Source: Tubiluchus corallicola (lineage: Eukaryota > Priapulida > Priapulimorpha > Priapulimorphida > Tubiluchidae). Taken from it: DNA of 64,000 nt. This document shows positions 21,242-32,826 of the stretch, piece after piece. Under the pieces are notes generated by a model, which searched no databases, was not told the origin of the DNA, and saw only the letters and a program-made list of their open reading frames with translations. The first letter of the stretch is position 1. The number at the start of each line of letters is the position of its first letter. The DNA is taken from positions 1-64,000 of the forward strand of contig JAQGDQ010000686.1 of NCBI GenBank assembly GCA_030141605.1, in the 5' to 3' direction. A program made the position numbers and the translations under genes.

Positions 21242-22894
21242 TTTGCTTGAATATACAGTGCCTTATTTGATAGTGCATAAATAGCATATCCTGGTGTCTT
21301 GGGTAAACTCTTTACTGTAAAATGACACACACTTGATTTAAAAACACTATTTACTTATTAATTGCTTCACACTTGCTGGATAGTAGACTTAACTGATGTC
21401 ATGCACAATATAAAAGTTTGAATTTTAGATAGCAACATGCTCCACTTTTGCAAAATGTGCAACTCAGTTAAAGGTGCTAACTCTGCACCACTCTCATTTT
21501 TGTTGTTGTTGCTCTTTTATCACACACGAAGCAGGTTTGCAGCTGCCTGCCACTTGTCTGATACGTAGTGAATATGAAGCCACATTCAACATGAAAGTCT
21601 CTTGTCAGGAGTGAGAACTTTCACACTTTTGCAAGTCTAAATATCGGATACAAAGAGCTTTCCATCAGGATTAAACAAAAGATGTTGTTTATCGTGAAAT
21701 GTTTGCACAAGAGACGCATTATCAAAAGGCGTTAGCTCAATAAAATTGATTTTGTGGCATGGGGAACAAGTTTAGTGTGCTTAGTTGACAAAGTTAAGCT
21801 ACTGTGAGTTGCTATTATATAGAGGGGTGACTACTACAAAAGCTGCTTCAGAGCACCTCATCAGCCATGTGATATCATTCATCCAGGTAACAGCAACAAT
21901 CAGCATGGCTAATGAAACCACCCAGAGTGAGTACAGGTTGGTCATAAACTATTTTCTTACAAGTTCAGCTTGTCACAAAGCACACGCTATGACAACTCGA
22001 CTGTTCAGTTTGTATGTATTAACTTTGTGAGAGTTTTCTGATTTGTAACATTAAATATTGAGTAAAGTCAGACAAGTTGAAGGCAACCATAAGCCTCCGT
22101 CATTTGAAAGAGAAATAGATTCGCGAAGATGGTACAAAAATGTGCAGAAACCTTGATCACGATCTTACAAGAAAATGATGGAACATTTTAAACAGTACCA
22201 CATTGATGTTTTATGCACAAACAAAGATAGAGAAATTTTAAATCAGATATTAAAAAATAAATGCCAGAAAAGATTTTGTGTCTATTGTTAAAATTAAAAG
22301 CAATTATTCCAAGTGTCCAACATTTTCACTGCAAAAAGTGGACAAACTTTCTCACTTCTCCAAGAGGGATGCGATCCCAGCACTAAACAACTTTTGCTTT
22401 TACTTCGTCTGCATAAAGCGGCTCTGGGCAGCCATCATACATCCTCTTCCGAGAATTCCAGATACCACAGTCGAGAGGATCAAGTCCCCTTTTTTCCTAG
22501 ATAGCAAATCATTATCAGAGCTTTGTTTCTGTGCAGAAGATATAACATAAACTGATTCATTTCTTTATCATTTTTCTCAGTTCCATGTATTGAGTGCCAC
22601 CTCAAGACTCTAATAGAGCATATTATGATTAGGTTGACGGGGTTGAATTGTGTGTTGAAATTTTACAATGTTCTCTCCTGAAGGCATTTCTTGTTGAACC
22701 TAAATTCACTGCAGGTTGATGTGCTGTAGTTGACTTGTTATAATAAATGTTTCTAGTTGTTTGCAATATAATTTAATGTTTTCCATTGATGGTTTTGTTC
22801 ATAAAACTTCAAATGTATTTTGATTTGTTTGATAGACATGATCTCTTACTGAGCAACATCTACTCACTGATCTGTATATATTTCAACTTTGCCT
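21242..22894. other. Receptor spacer, duplicated at 26305-27979
   Basis: No gene is seen. It contains the receptor 5' flank (21242-21480), a module repeated at 14100-14330 and 26505-26700, another at 15890-16130 and 26870-27080, and the 3'-flank module up to 22894. Nearly the whole spacer recurs with an offset of about 5.07 kb. Confidence 0.7.
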
Positions 22895-23743
22895 TTATTT
22901 GCACAAACAGATTTTCTTGAAAGCTGCTCTAAACTTGTTGTTCATTACGGCATAGATGATTGGATTGGCAAAACTGTTACAGTATCCAAACCAAAGCCTG
23001 AGCAAATTATAACGGTCATTTTTCAAAGGATCCTCTTTTGTAACTATGAAAGTAGGTCCCCAGCAAACGAAGAATACAACAGTGGTCACAAGTAACATCT
23101 TTGTTGCTTTCATTTCTGCCACATTTACACTAGTCTGTGGATTTTCTTGATGAATTCTCAACACTTGCCTGCGTGCAGCCTTCCATATTATTGTGTATAG
23201 TACTGATAGTATGATTAGAGGCAAATAAAAGAATAAAATGTTATCCACGAGAAATACTGAACCAAATCTTTTAGTTACATATAATGCTATGATCAGACTG
23301 GCTGCAGCAAACCCAAGAAACCAAGTAGCGCAAACGAAAGCAGCTATCATCTTCCCTGTGATGTAGATGTTGTACTTATAGGGATGTAAAACAGCCAGAT
23401 ATCTTTCTGCAGCTATTACACATAGATGTATTATGCTCACGTTTGTCAAAAATATTATAACACATTCACGAACTAGAGCTAAAATTGCGTTATCTTTTTT
23501 CAAACGGATGATTTTAGAAGGCAGCAGTAGTCCAATTAGTAAGTCTGTCACGGCTAGCGACACGATCAGTGCATTCGTTTTTGTCTGTAGCTGTATGTAC
23601 TTATAAACAGCTACTAAAACTAACATGTTACCAGCAATTATAACCACATCAGTAAACACATACAAGCATAAGAAAATGTGTAAAGTAGTAGATGGTTGTT
23701 TCTGAGCTCCATCCTGTGTCATATTTGCAGTAAAGTTAATCAT
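22895..23743 (-). CDS. Class A G-protein-coupled receptor, clade M
   Basis: Single-exon receptor of 282 residues starting MINFTANMTQDG. TM2 reads LAVTDLLIGLLLP with D2.50. ERY, CWGP and NPIIY are intact, and the tail ends CLCK. ECL3 reads TKEDPLKNDRYNLL, exactly as in the receptor at 27980, with which it shares its C-terminal part and 3' flank. The TM1 region (DVVIIAGNMLVL) is its own. It lacks the conserved disulfide. This gene is the likely source of the C-terminal half of the chimera at 27980. Confidence 0.93.
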   Translation of the reverse strand: MINFTANMTQDGAQKQPSTTLHIFLCLYVFTDVVIIAGNMLVLVAVYKYIQLQTKTNALIVSLAVTDLLIGLLLPSKIIRLKKDNAILALVRECVIIFLTNVSIIHLCVIAAERYLAVLHPYKYNIYITGKMIAAFVCATWFLGFAAASLIIALYVTKRFGSVFLVDNILFFYLPLIILSVLYTIIWKAARRQVLRIHQENPQTSVNVAEMKATKMLLVTTVVFFVCWGPTFIVTKEDPLKNDRYNLLRLWFGYCNSFANPIIYAVMNNKFRAAFKKICLCK

Positions 23744-25469
23744 TTTGCTTGGAAATATAAAGCCTTAATTGATAGTGCATAAATAGCATATCATGGATGT
23801 CCTGGGTAAACTCTTTACTGCAAAACACAACAGACTTTATTCAAAAACACTAAATACCTGTTCACCATGTAAATGTTACATTTTCATCAGCTTTCATTAA
23901 ATGCTTAAAGTAGACCAAATATGCAAGTCTACTAGTCACAAGTATCAATTTGAGCGTGATAGAATTAGTGGTTTGTCAAATGAAGCCAGTACGGTGTTTG
24001 TCGTCACTTAGCAGGCATCAAAGTCAACAGCCAAGGCAAAATGGTCAGTTTACAACTGACTTTGATGCTCTGTCCACCCGCAATTAATTGACAGCAATGT
24101 ATAGCAAACAGGATCATTTAGTGTGCATCAGTTGCATATTTATTTTTCTTTGTTACATTAGGCATGCAATGTTGTTATTTTCTTTGCATGGCGTGTAAAT
24201 AACAGTTACAGAAACGATTAATGTTGGACATATAAAGCTGTGCATCATTAACTTAGGATGTTTTATTTGTAGTTAACTCAGTAAAAGTGTTGTGGAAGAT
24301 AAGGGGAATAACAGAGTGGAGATTATGATGATATAAATTAATGTCAATAAATTTACGTCAAAATACACTTTAGTCTAAACTGAAAGTGCCACCGTTCATG
24401 TTTAAATCTAAAAAGTCACAAATATAAACTTTTGAAATATTACTGCTCGGAATTAGTCCGTATTTCAGCCTGGTCGACTTATTCTGTGCACCGATGAGTT
24501 TACTAACCTTTTTTTTCGTTACGTTTGAAGTAGTTTAATTTTTAACAACTCCCTCGTATTCATCTGACGTCAGGTATGATGTAACAATTAATCTAAAAGA
24601 AACTCAGGTCAGGGGTTGAGTCCTTTTCACACTTGTTAAAACTTTGATGTCAAATATGGAGTAAATCACACAAAAATTTGCCTTGTTTTGTTTCACAGAT
24701 TATCGTGAATTCACAATTTCTTTTTCTTCTAAATGAATGGTCCAGTTGTCCACATTGATGCTAAAGAAATACTAGAAAATCCACCATTCCAAACCCAAAA
24801 TTTCGAACTGCACATTCTCCGAAAAGGTCCATAGACCTAAAGAGATCACTAGCTGCCAACCGTCCTCTATATATTATATATATCTTTCCGATTGTTTCAC
24901 ACTTATCACGCTTGAAGTAGCTTATTACTTGCTTCACACATGCTGGATAATAAACTTAACTGATGACATGCTCAATGTAAAAGTACGAACAAGTCAGTGC
25001 AATAAGGTCAAGGTTCTATGCAAAGAATAGTTGTATTTATTGAAATTCCTGAGAAATATGTCAGGTAATAAAACTGCAAAAAGCATCTCGTGTAATTAAG
25101 TAATTCCTAAAATCTCATTAAATTCGTGATTTTAAAGCTTCTGGTTACATGCCACATGGTAATATACATCTATCTATTGCTCACATGTGTTCATATCAAG
25201 GTTATCATTACACAAAAATTGGTATACAAACTTTTGTTATAAAAAGACAGCGCCCCTGTTTGCTCTAGGTCATTTTTGAAATCATAAACCAAACCTATTG
25301 GCATCGGCACATCAAATTACACAAACTTGGTCCAAGCGCTCGATTTTTACGAATTCCTTCTGCACAAAATAGCAATGACTGTAAAGAATATTTTATCTTC
25401 TATAGTTGTTAACTACATATCCATGTTTTGTTGATCAAAGCACTATTCACATATTCTGCTAATTACCTC
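23744..25469. other. Intergenic region, mostly unique
   Basis: The first 500 bp are receptor 5' flank related to 17302-17700. The rest is AT-rich and largely unlike the other spacers, apart from a short match near 24900-24990 to 21360-21420. I see no coding stretch, RNA gene or clear transposon. Confidence 0.45.
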
Positions 25470-26304
25470 TTACTTGCACAAACAGATTTTCTTGAAAGCT
25501 TTTCTAAACTTGTTGTTCATTACAGTATAGATGATCGGATTGGCGAAACTGTTACAGTATCCAAACCAAATGCAGAAGAATGAGGCAATATTTGTTGAGT
25601 CTGGTTCTGAAATTATGAAAGTAGGGCCCCAGCCAATGAAGAATACAACAGTGACCACAAGTAACATCTTTGTTGCTTTCATTTCTGCCACGTTTACACT
25701 AGTCTGTGGATTTTCTTGATGAATTCTCAACACTTGCTTCCGTGCAGCCTTCCATATTATTGTGTACAGTGCTGATATTATGATCATAGGCAAATAAAAG
25801 AACAGAATTTTATCCATTAGAACTACTGAACGAAATCCTGTCTTCTCTAGTGCTATGACTAAACAGGTGCCAGCAAACCCAAGAAACCAAATAACAGAAA
25901 CAAAAGTAGCTATCATCTTCCCGGTGATGTAGATGTTGTACTTATAGGGATGTAAAATACCTTTCAACAGCTATTACACACAGATGTATTATGCTCACAT
26001 TTACTGAAAATAACACAACATATCTGGTAACATTTAATATTAATATCATGTTAACCAGACTCAAGAGAATTACTCTCACAGGCAGCATTATTCCGACTAG
26101 TAAATCCGCTACAGCTAGCGACACGATCAGTGCATTCGTTTTCGTCTGTAGCTGTATGTACTTATAAACAGCTACTAAAACTAACAGGTTGCCAGCAGTT
26201 ATAGCCACAGCAGTAAACACATACAAGTATAAGAAAATTTGTAAAGTAATATATGGTTGTTTCTGCACTCCATCCTGTGTCATATTTACTGTAAAATTAA
26301 TCAT
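25470..26304 (-). pseudogene. Chimeric class A receptor pseudogene (8-bp deletion after ERY)
   Basis: Two overlapping frames make up one receptor. The first (26304 to about 25966) covers the N-terminus to VERY. The second (about 25967-25470) covers HPYKYN to the CLCK tail. Against paralogues, 8 bp are missing between two TAT triplets just after ERY, at about 25960. TM1-TM2 match the receptor at 20393. ECL1-TM3 (VRVILLSLVNMILIL) match the one at 27980. The C-terminal half resembles the gene at 3728. TM6 reads IGWGP in place of VCWGP. It is otherwise intact, so inactivation is recent. Confidence 0.9.
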
Positions 26305-27979
26305 TTTGCTTGAATATACAGTGCCTTATTTGATAGTGCATAAATAGCATATCCTGGTGTCTTGGGTAAACTCTTTACTGTAAAATGACACACACTTGAT
26401 TTAAAAACACTATTTACTTATTAATTGCTTCACACTTGCTGGATAGTCGACTTAACTGATATAAAAGTTTGAATTTTAGATAGCAACATGCTCCACTTTT
26501 GCAAAATGTGCAACTCAGTTAAAGGTGTTAACTCTGCATCACTCTCATTTTTGTTGTTGTTGCTCTTTTATCACACATGAAGCAGGTTTGCAGCTGCCTG
26601 CCATTTGTCTGATACGTAGTGAATATGAAGCCACATTCAACATGAAAGGCTCTTGTCAGGAGTGAGAACTTTCACACTTTTGCAAGTCTAAATATCGGAT
26701 ACAAAGAGCTTTCCATCAGGATTAAACAAAAGATGTTGTTTATCGTGAAATGTTTGCACAAGAGACGGATTATCAAAAGGCGTTAGCTCAATAAAATTGA
26801 TTTTGTGGCATGGGGAACAAGTGTAGTGTGCTTAGTTGACAAAGTTAAGCTACTGTGAGTTGCTATTATATAGAGGGGTGACTATTACAAAAGCTGCTTC
26901 AGAGCACCTCATCAGCCATGTGATATCATTCATCCAGGTAACGCAACAATCAGCATGGCTAATGAAACCACCCAGAGTGAGTACAGGTTGGTCATGAACT
27001 ATTTTCTTACAAGTTCAGCTTGTCACAAAGCACACGCCTTGACAACTCGACTGTTCAGTTTGTCTGTATTGACTTTGTGAGAGTTTTCTGATTTGTAACA
27101 TTAAATATTGAGTAAAGTCAGACTAGTTGAAGGCAAGCATCAGCCTCCGTCATTTGAAAGAGAAAGAAAATGAAAGAGTACTGGACAATATTAGAGTATA
27201 TTATAAATAGATTCACGAAGGTGGTGCAACTTTGATCACGATCTTACAAGAAAATAATGGAACGTTTTAAACATTACCACACTGATGTTTTATGCAGAAA
27301 CAAAGATAGAGAAATTTTAAATCAGATATTAAAAAATAAATGCCAGAAAAGATTTTGTGTCCATTGTTAAAATTAAAAGCAATTATTCCAAGTGTCCAAC
27401 ATTTTCACTGCAAAAAGTGGACAAAGTTTCTCACTTCTCCAAAAGGGATTCGATCCCAGCACTAAACAACTTTTGCTTTTACTTCGTCTGCATAAAGTAG
27501 CTCTGGGCAGCCATCATACCACCAGCCATCATTCAAAGAATTCCAAATACCACAGTCGAGAGGATCAAGTCCCCTTTTTTCCTAGATAGCAACTCATTAT
27601 CAAAGCTTTGTTTCTGTGCTGAAGATATGACACAAACTGATTCATTTCTTTATCATTTTTCTCAGTTCCATTTATTGAGTGTCACCACAAGACTCTAATA
27701 GAGCATATTATGATTAGGTTGACGGGGCTGAATTGTGCATCGAAATTTTACAATGTTCTCTCCTGAAGGCATTTCTTGTTGAACTTAAATTCACTGCAGG
27801 TTGATGTGCTGTAGTTGACTTGTTATAATAAATGTTTCTAGTTGTTCGCAATGTAATTTAATGTTTTCCATTGATGGTTTTGTTCATAAAACTTCAAATG
27901 TATTTTGATTTGTTTGATAGACATGATCTCTTACTGACCAACATCTACTCACTGATCCGTATATATTTCAACTTTGCCT
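26305..27979. other. Receptor spacer, duplicate of 21242-22894
   Basis: Nearly identical, module for module, to the spacer between the receptors at 20393 and 22895. It is part of the duplicated block of about 26085-28310. No gene is seen. Confidence 0.75.
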
Positions 27980-28822
27980 TCATTTGCACAAACAGATTTT
28001 CTTGAAAGCTGCTCTAAACTTGTTGTTCATTACGGCATAGATGATTGGATTGGCAAAACTGTTACAGTATCCAAACCAAAGCCTGAGCAAATTATAACGG
28101 TCATTTTTCAAAGGATCCTCTTTTGTAACTATGAAAGTAGGTCCCCAGCAAACGAAGAATACAACAGTGGTCACAAGTAACATCTTTGTTGCTTTCATTT
28201 CTGCCACGTTTACACTAGCCTGTGGATTTTCTTGATGAATTCTCAACACTTGCCTGCGCGCAGCCTTCCATATTATTGTGTATAGTACTGATAGTATGAT
28301 TATAGGCAAATAAAAAAACAGAATTTTATCCATTAGAACTACTGAATGAAATTCTTTCCTCTTTAGTGTTGTCAGCAGACAGGCTGCAGCAAACCCAAGA
28401 AACCAAATAACAGAAATAAAAGCAGCTATCGTCTTCCCGGTGATGTAGATGTTATACTTATAGGGATGTAAAATAGCCAGATACCTTTCAACAGCTATTA
28501 CACACAGATGTATTATGCTCACATTTACTGAAAGTACCACAACAAATCCGGCGACATCATTTAATATTAATATCGTGTTAACCAGACTTAAGAGAATTAC
28601 TCTCACAGGCAGCACTATTCCGACTAGTAAATCCGCCACAGCAAGCGACACGATCAGTGCATTCGTTTTCGTTTGCAATTGTGTGTATTTATAAACTGCT
28701 ATCAGAACTAACATGTTGCCAATAATTACAAGCACAGCAGTAAACAGGTACAAAACAACTTGAAGATTTTGCAAGAGTTTCTGCTCTGTTTGATCTGTCA
28801 CATTTATCGAAAAATTAACCAT
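27980..28822 (-). CDS. Class A G-protein-coupled receptor, clade M (chimeric)
   Basis: Single-exon receptor of 280 residues with a distinct N-terminal half (MVNFSINVTDQTEQ) and an ECL1/TM3 segment, VRVILLSLVNTILILNDV. From about TM5 onward it matches the receptor at 22895, including ECL3 TKEDPLKNDRYNLL and the CLCK tail. D2.50, ERY, CWGP and NPIIY are intact. The switch near 28310 lies in TM5 coding sequence and coincides with the edge of the 2.2-kb duplicated block. The gene is a recombinant but appears functional. It is the outermost receptor of the array, with the 62-bp minisatellite upstream. Confidence 0.93.
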   Translation of the reverse strand: MVNFSINVTDQTEQKLLQNLQVVLYLFTAVLVIIGNMLVLIAVYKYTQLQTKTNALIVSLAVADLLVGIVLPVRVILLSLVNTILILNDVAGFVVVLSVNVSIIHLCVIAVERYLAILHPYKYNIYITGKTIAAFISVIWFLGFAAACLLTTLKRKEFHSVVLMDKILFFYLPIIILSVLYTIIWKAARRQVLRIHQENPQASVNVAEMKATKMLLVTTVVFFVCWGPTFIVTKEDPLKNDRYNLLRLWFGYCNSFANPIIYAVMNNKFRAAFKKICLCK

Positions 28823-29092
28823 TGCGGAACTTATATTTCTTATTTGTTAGAGCACCAATTGCTTAGCAGTGTATAAAGCAAACTTAGCAGTAAAAATGCA
28901 AAACAGTTTCTCACTATACACACACGTTATCTGCTTTTGGTAAATGGCTATTCTGGCCACTGCAAGCCGGGAGCTCTATAATAAAGTTTCCATAATAACA
29001 CACAGCAAATATCATTACCTGGAACACATTAGTGAGCATTTATTTGCTTGTTTTTCTTATTAGTGGCTATTTGTATGTTTTGGACATATAAA
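28823..29092. other. Receptor 5' flank
   Basis: Flank between the receptor start and the large minisatellite. No further feature is seen. Confidence 0.4.
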
Positions 29093-32000
29093 CAAGAGAC
29101 AGGGAAAATGGCTCATGTAGGATAAATAGAGGAACAAGAACTGACTCATATAAACGAGGCACAGGGAAAATGGCTCATGTAGGATAAATAGAGCAACAAG
29201 AACTGAGTCATATAAATGAGAGACAGACAAAATGGCTCATGTAGGACAAATAGAGGAACAAGAACTGACTCATATAAATGAGGCACAGACAAATGGCTCA
29301 TGTAGGATAAATAGAGGAACAAGAACTGACTCATATAAATGAGGCACAGGGAAAATGGCTCATGTAGGACAAATAGAGGAACAAGAACTGACTCATATAA
29401 ACGAGAGACAGGGAAAATGGCTCATGTAGGATAAATAGAGGAACAAGAACTGACTCATATAAACGAGAGACAGACAAAATGGCTCATGTAGTATAAATAG
29501 AGGAACAAGAACTGACTCATATAAACGAGAGACAGACAAAATGGCTCATGCAGGACAAATAGAGGAACAAGAACTGACTCATATAAACGAGAGACAGACA
29601 AAATGGCTCATGTAGGATAAATAGAGGAACAAGAACTGACTCATATAAACAAGAGACAGGGAAAATGGCTCATGCAGGATAAATAGAGGAACGAGAACTG
29701 ACTCATATAAACGAGGCACAGGGAAAATGGCTCATGTAGGATAAATAGAGCAACAAGAACTGAGTCATATAAATGAGAGACAGACAAAATGGCTCATGTA
29801 GGACAAATAGAGGAACAAGAACTGACTCATATAAATGAGGCACAGACAAATGGCTCATGTAGGATAAATAGAGGAACAAGAACTGACTCATATAAATGAG
29901 GCACAGGGAAAATGGCTCATGTAGGACAAATAGAGGAACAAGAACTGACTCATATAAACGAGAGAAAAAATGGCTCATGTAGGATAAATAGAGGAACAAG
30001 AACTGACTCATATAAACAAGAGACAGGGAAAATGGCTCATGTAGGATAAATAGAGGAACAAGAACTGACTCATATAAACAAGAGACAGGGAAAATGGCTC
30101 ATGTAGGATAAATAGAGGAACAAGAACTGACTCATATAAACGAGAGACAGGGAAAATGGCTCATGTAGGATAAATAGAGGAACAAGAACTGACTCATATA
30201 AACGAGAGACAGGGAAAATGGCTCATGTAGGATAAATAGAGGAACAAGAACTGACTCATATAAACGAGAGACAGACAAAATGGCTCATGTAGTATAAATA
30301 GAGGAACAAGAACTGACTCATATAAACGAGGCACAGGGAAAATGGCTCATGTAGGACAAATAGACGAACAAGAACTGACTCATATAAATGAGGCACAGGA
30401 AAAATGGCTCATGTAGGATAAATAGAGCAACAAGAACTGACTCATATAAACGAGGCACAGGGAAAATGGCTCATGTAGGATAAATAGAGCAACAAGAACT
30501 GACTCATATAAACGAGAGACAGGGAAAATGGCTCATGTAGGATAAATAGAGCAACAAGAACTGACTCATATAAATGAGGCACAGACAAATGGCTCATGTA
30601 GGATAAATAGAGGAACAAGAACTGAGTCATATAAATGAGAGACAGGGAAAATGGCTCATGTAGGATAAATAGAGCAACAAGAACTGACTCATATAAACGA
30701 GGCACAGGGAAAATGGCTCATGTAGGACAAATAGAGCAACAAGAACTGACTCATATAAACGAGAGACAGGGAAAATGGCTCATGTAGGATAAATAGAGCA
30801 ACAACAACTGACTCATATAAATGAGGCACAGACAAATGGCTCATGTAGGATAAATAGACGAACAAGAACTGAGTCATATAAATGAGAGACAGGGAAAATG
30901 GCTCATGTAGGATAAATAGAGCAACAAGAACTGACTCATATAAACGAGGCACAGGGAAAATGGCTCATGTAGGACAAATAGAGCAACAAGAACTGACTCA
31001 TATAAACGAGAGACAGGGAAAATGGCTCATGTAGGATAAATAGAGCAACAAGAACTGACTCATATAAATGAGAGACAGGGAAAATGGCTCATGTAGGATA
31101 AATAGAGCAACAAGAACTGACTCATATAAATGAGGCACAGACAAATGGCTCATGTAGGATAAATAGAGGAACAAGAACTGAGTCATATAAATGAGAGACA
31201 GGGAAAATGGCTCATGTAGGATAAATAGAGGAACAAGAACTGACTCATATAAACGAGGCACAGGGAAAATGGCTCATGTAGGACAAATAGAGCAACAAGA
31301 ACTGACTCATATAAACGAGGCACAGGGAAAATGGCTCATGTAGGATAAATAGAGCAACAAGAACTGACTCATATAAATGAGGCACAGGAAAATATAGGAT
31401 AATAGAGCAACAAGAACTGATCAATAAACGAGACAGGGAAAATGGCTCATGAGGACAAATAGAGGAACAAGAACTGACTCATATAAATGAGAGACAGACA
31501 AAATGGCTCATGTAGGACAAATAGAGCAACAAGAACTGAGTCATATAAATGAGAGACAGACAAAATGGTGTGGAGAACTGACTATATAAGAGACAGGAAA
31601 ATGGCTCATGTAGGACAAATAGAGGAACAAGAACTGACTCATATAAATGAGAGACAGACAAAATGGCTCATGTAGGACAAATAGAGCAACAAGAACTGAG
31701 TCATATAAACGAGAGACAGACAAAATGGCTCATGTAGGACAAATAGAGCAACAAGAACTGACTCATATAAATGAGGCACAGAGAAAATGGCTCATGTAGG
31801 ATAAATAGAGCAACAAGAACTGACTCATATAAACGAGAGACAGACAAAATGGCTCATGTAGGACAAATAGAGCAACAAGAACTGAGTCATATAAATGAGA
31901 GACAGACAAAATGGCTCATGTAGGACAAATAGAGGAACAAGAACTGACTCATATAAATGAGGCACAGGGAAAATGGCTCATGTAGGATAAATAGAGCAAC

Positions 32001-32330
32001 AAGAACTGAGTCATATAAATGAGAGACAGGGAAAATGGCTCATGTAGGACAAGTAGAGGAACAAGAACTGACTCATATAAACGAGAGACAGACAAATGGG
32101 GGTCGGAGGACAAATAGAGAAACAAGAACTGACTCATATAAACGAGAAACAGACAAAATGGCTCATGTAGGACAAATTGAGGAACAAGAACTGACTCATA
32201 TAAACGAGAAACAGACAAAATGGCTCATGTAGGACAAATAGAGGAACAAGAACTGACTCATATAAATGAGAGACAGGGAAAATGGCTCACGTAAGACAAA
32301 TAGACGAACAAGAACTGACTCATACTTCTG
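29093..32330 (+). repeat. 61-62-bp minisatellite, about 52 copies
   Basis: Head-to-tail units of 61-62 bp are built around AAATGGCTCATGTAGGA and AACAAGAACTGACTCATATA. Diagnostic variants (GGATAAA/GGACAAA, GAGGAAC/GAGCAAC, GACTCAT/GAGTCAT, AGAGACA/GGCACA) recur in blocks. For example about 29160-29390 resembles about 29715-29940, so there is higher-order amplification. The minus strand is free of stops over long stretches, and the open frames there are products of the repeat rather than genes. Short deletions interrupt the array near 31390 and 31570. Confidence 0.95.
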
Positions 32331-32705
32331 ATGGCATTTTGTGAGAGATAGTTAGGGCACTTATTTTCAAAGCCTCCACACACAAGGAGGACAGGGGGGC
32401 CTGATAGTAAAAAAACAGCATCGATGGCTGCTAAATACCATCGCAATGGAAATTTCAAACTGAGACTACCTCACAATTAAGAAATCTTCCTGTGTTTGAT
32501 CCATAGCATTGTTCGGCCAAGCATGGCAGGAGGTGTTGTTATTTGCAGAAACACAAAAACTGTACCAAGAACTGTGCAACGGGTACGATGATGATCTACA
32601 AAGATCTTACACGTAAAAAGATAGATTCATATATTCCTCACTTTGTCGAGCTAATTAAGCACCCGTCAAAAAGTGCACAGCAAAGAAACAAAATTTTACA
32701 CTTAC
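32331..32705. other. Start of the polycystin-like gene's intron 8
   Basis: Lies downstream of the last exon seen. A clear donor (GTAAG at 32705-32701 on the minus strand) begins this intron. The exon that should complete the PLAT domain was not found here or elsewhere to the left. Confidence 0.5.
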
Positions 32706-32826
32706 CTTTCAATATAATGTTGACATTAGCCGTTGTGCCAGCATCATTCCTGATACCTGTGTAGGTAATAATAAGATACGTGTATCGATCAGCGGGATGG
32801 TTGTCTTCAAGAATCGTCACTGAAGC
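32706..32826 (-). CDS. Polycystin-1-like exon 8: start of PLAT domain
   Basis: 121 bp, phase 0 in and one base over at the end. It encodes ASVTILEDNHPADRY and then an YTGIRNDAGTTANV segment. This is the polycystin-type junction from the first intracellular loop into PLAT/LH2. The acceptor is GTAG, the donor is a strong GTAAG. Confidence 0.9.

Noticed and set aside
20387-28180. Plus-strand frames conserved across several receptors (about 68 codons, ending in NSGHK)
   Set aside because: They are antisense to the TM6-TM7 coding sequence of clade M receptors. Their conservation is explained by the receptor.
29146-32218. Many 60-102-codon minus-strand frames with YMSQFLFLYLSYMSH-type repeats
   Set aside because: They are products of the 61-62-bp minisatellite, interrupted whenever unit length changes.
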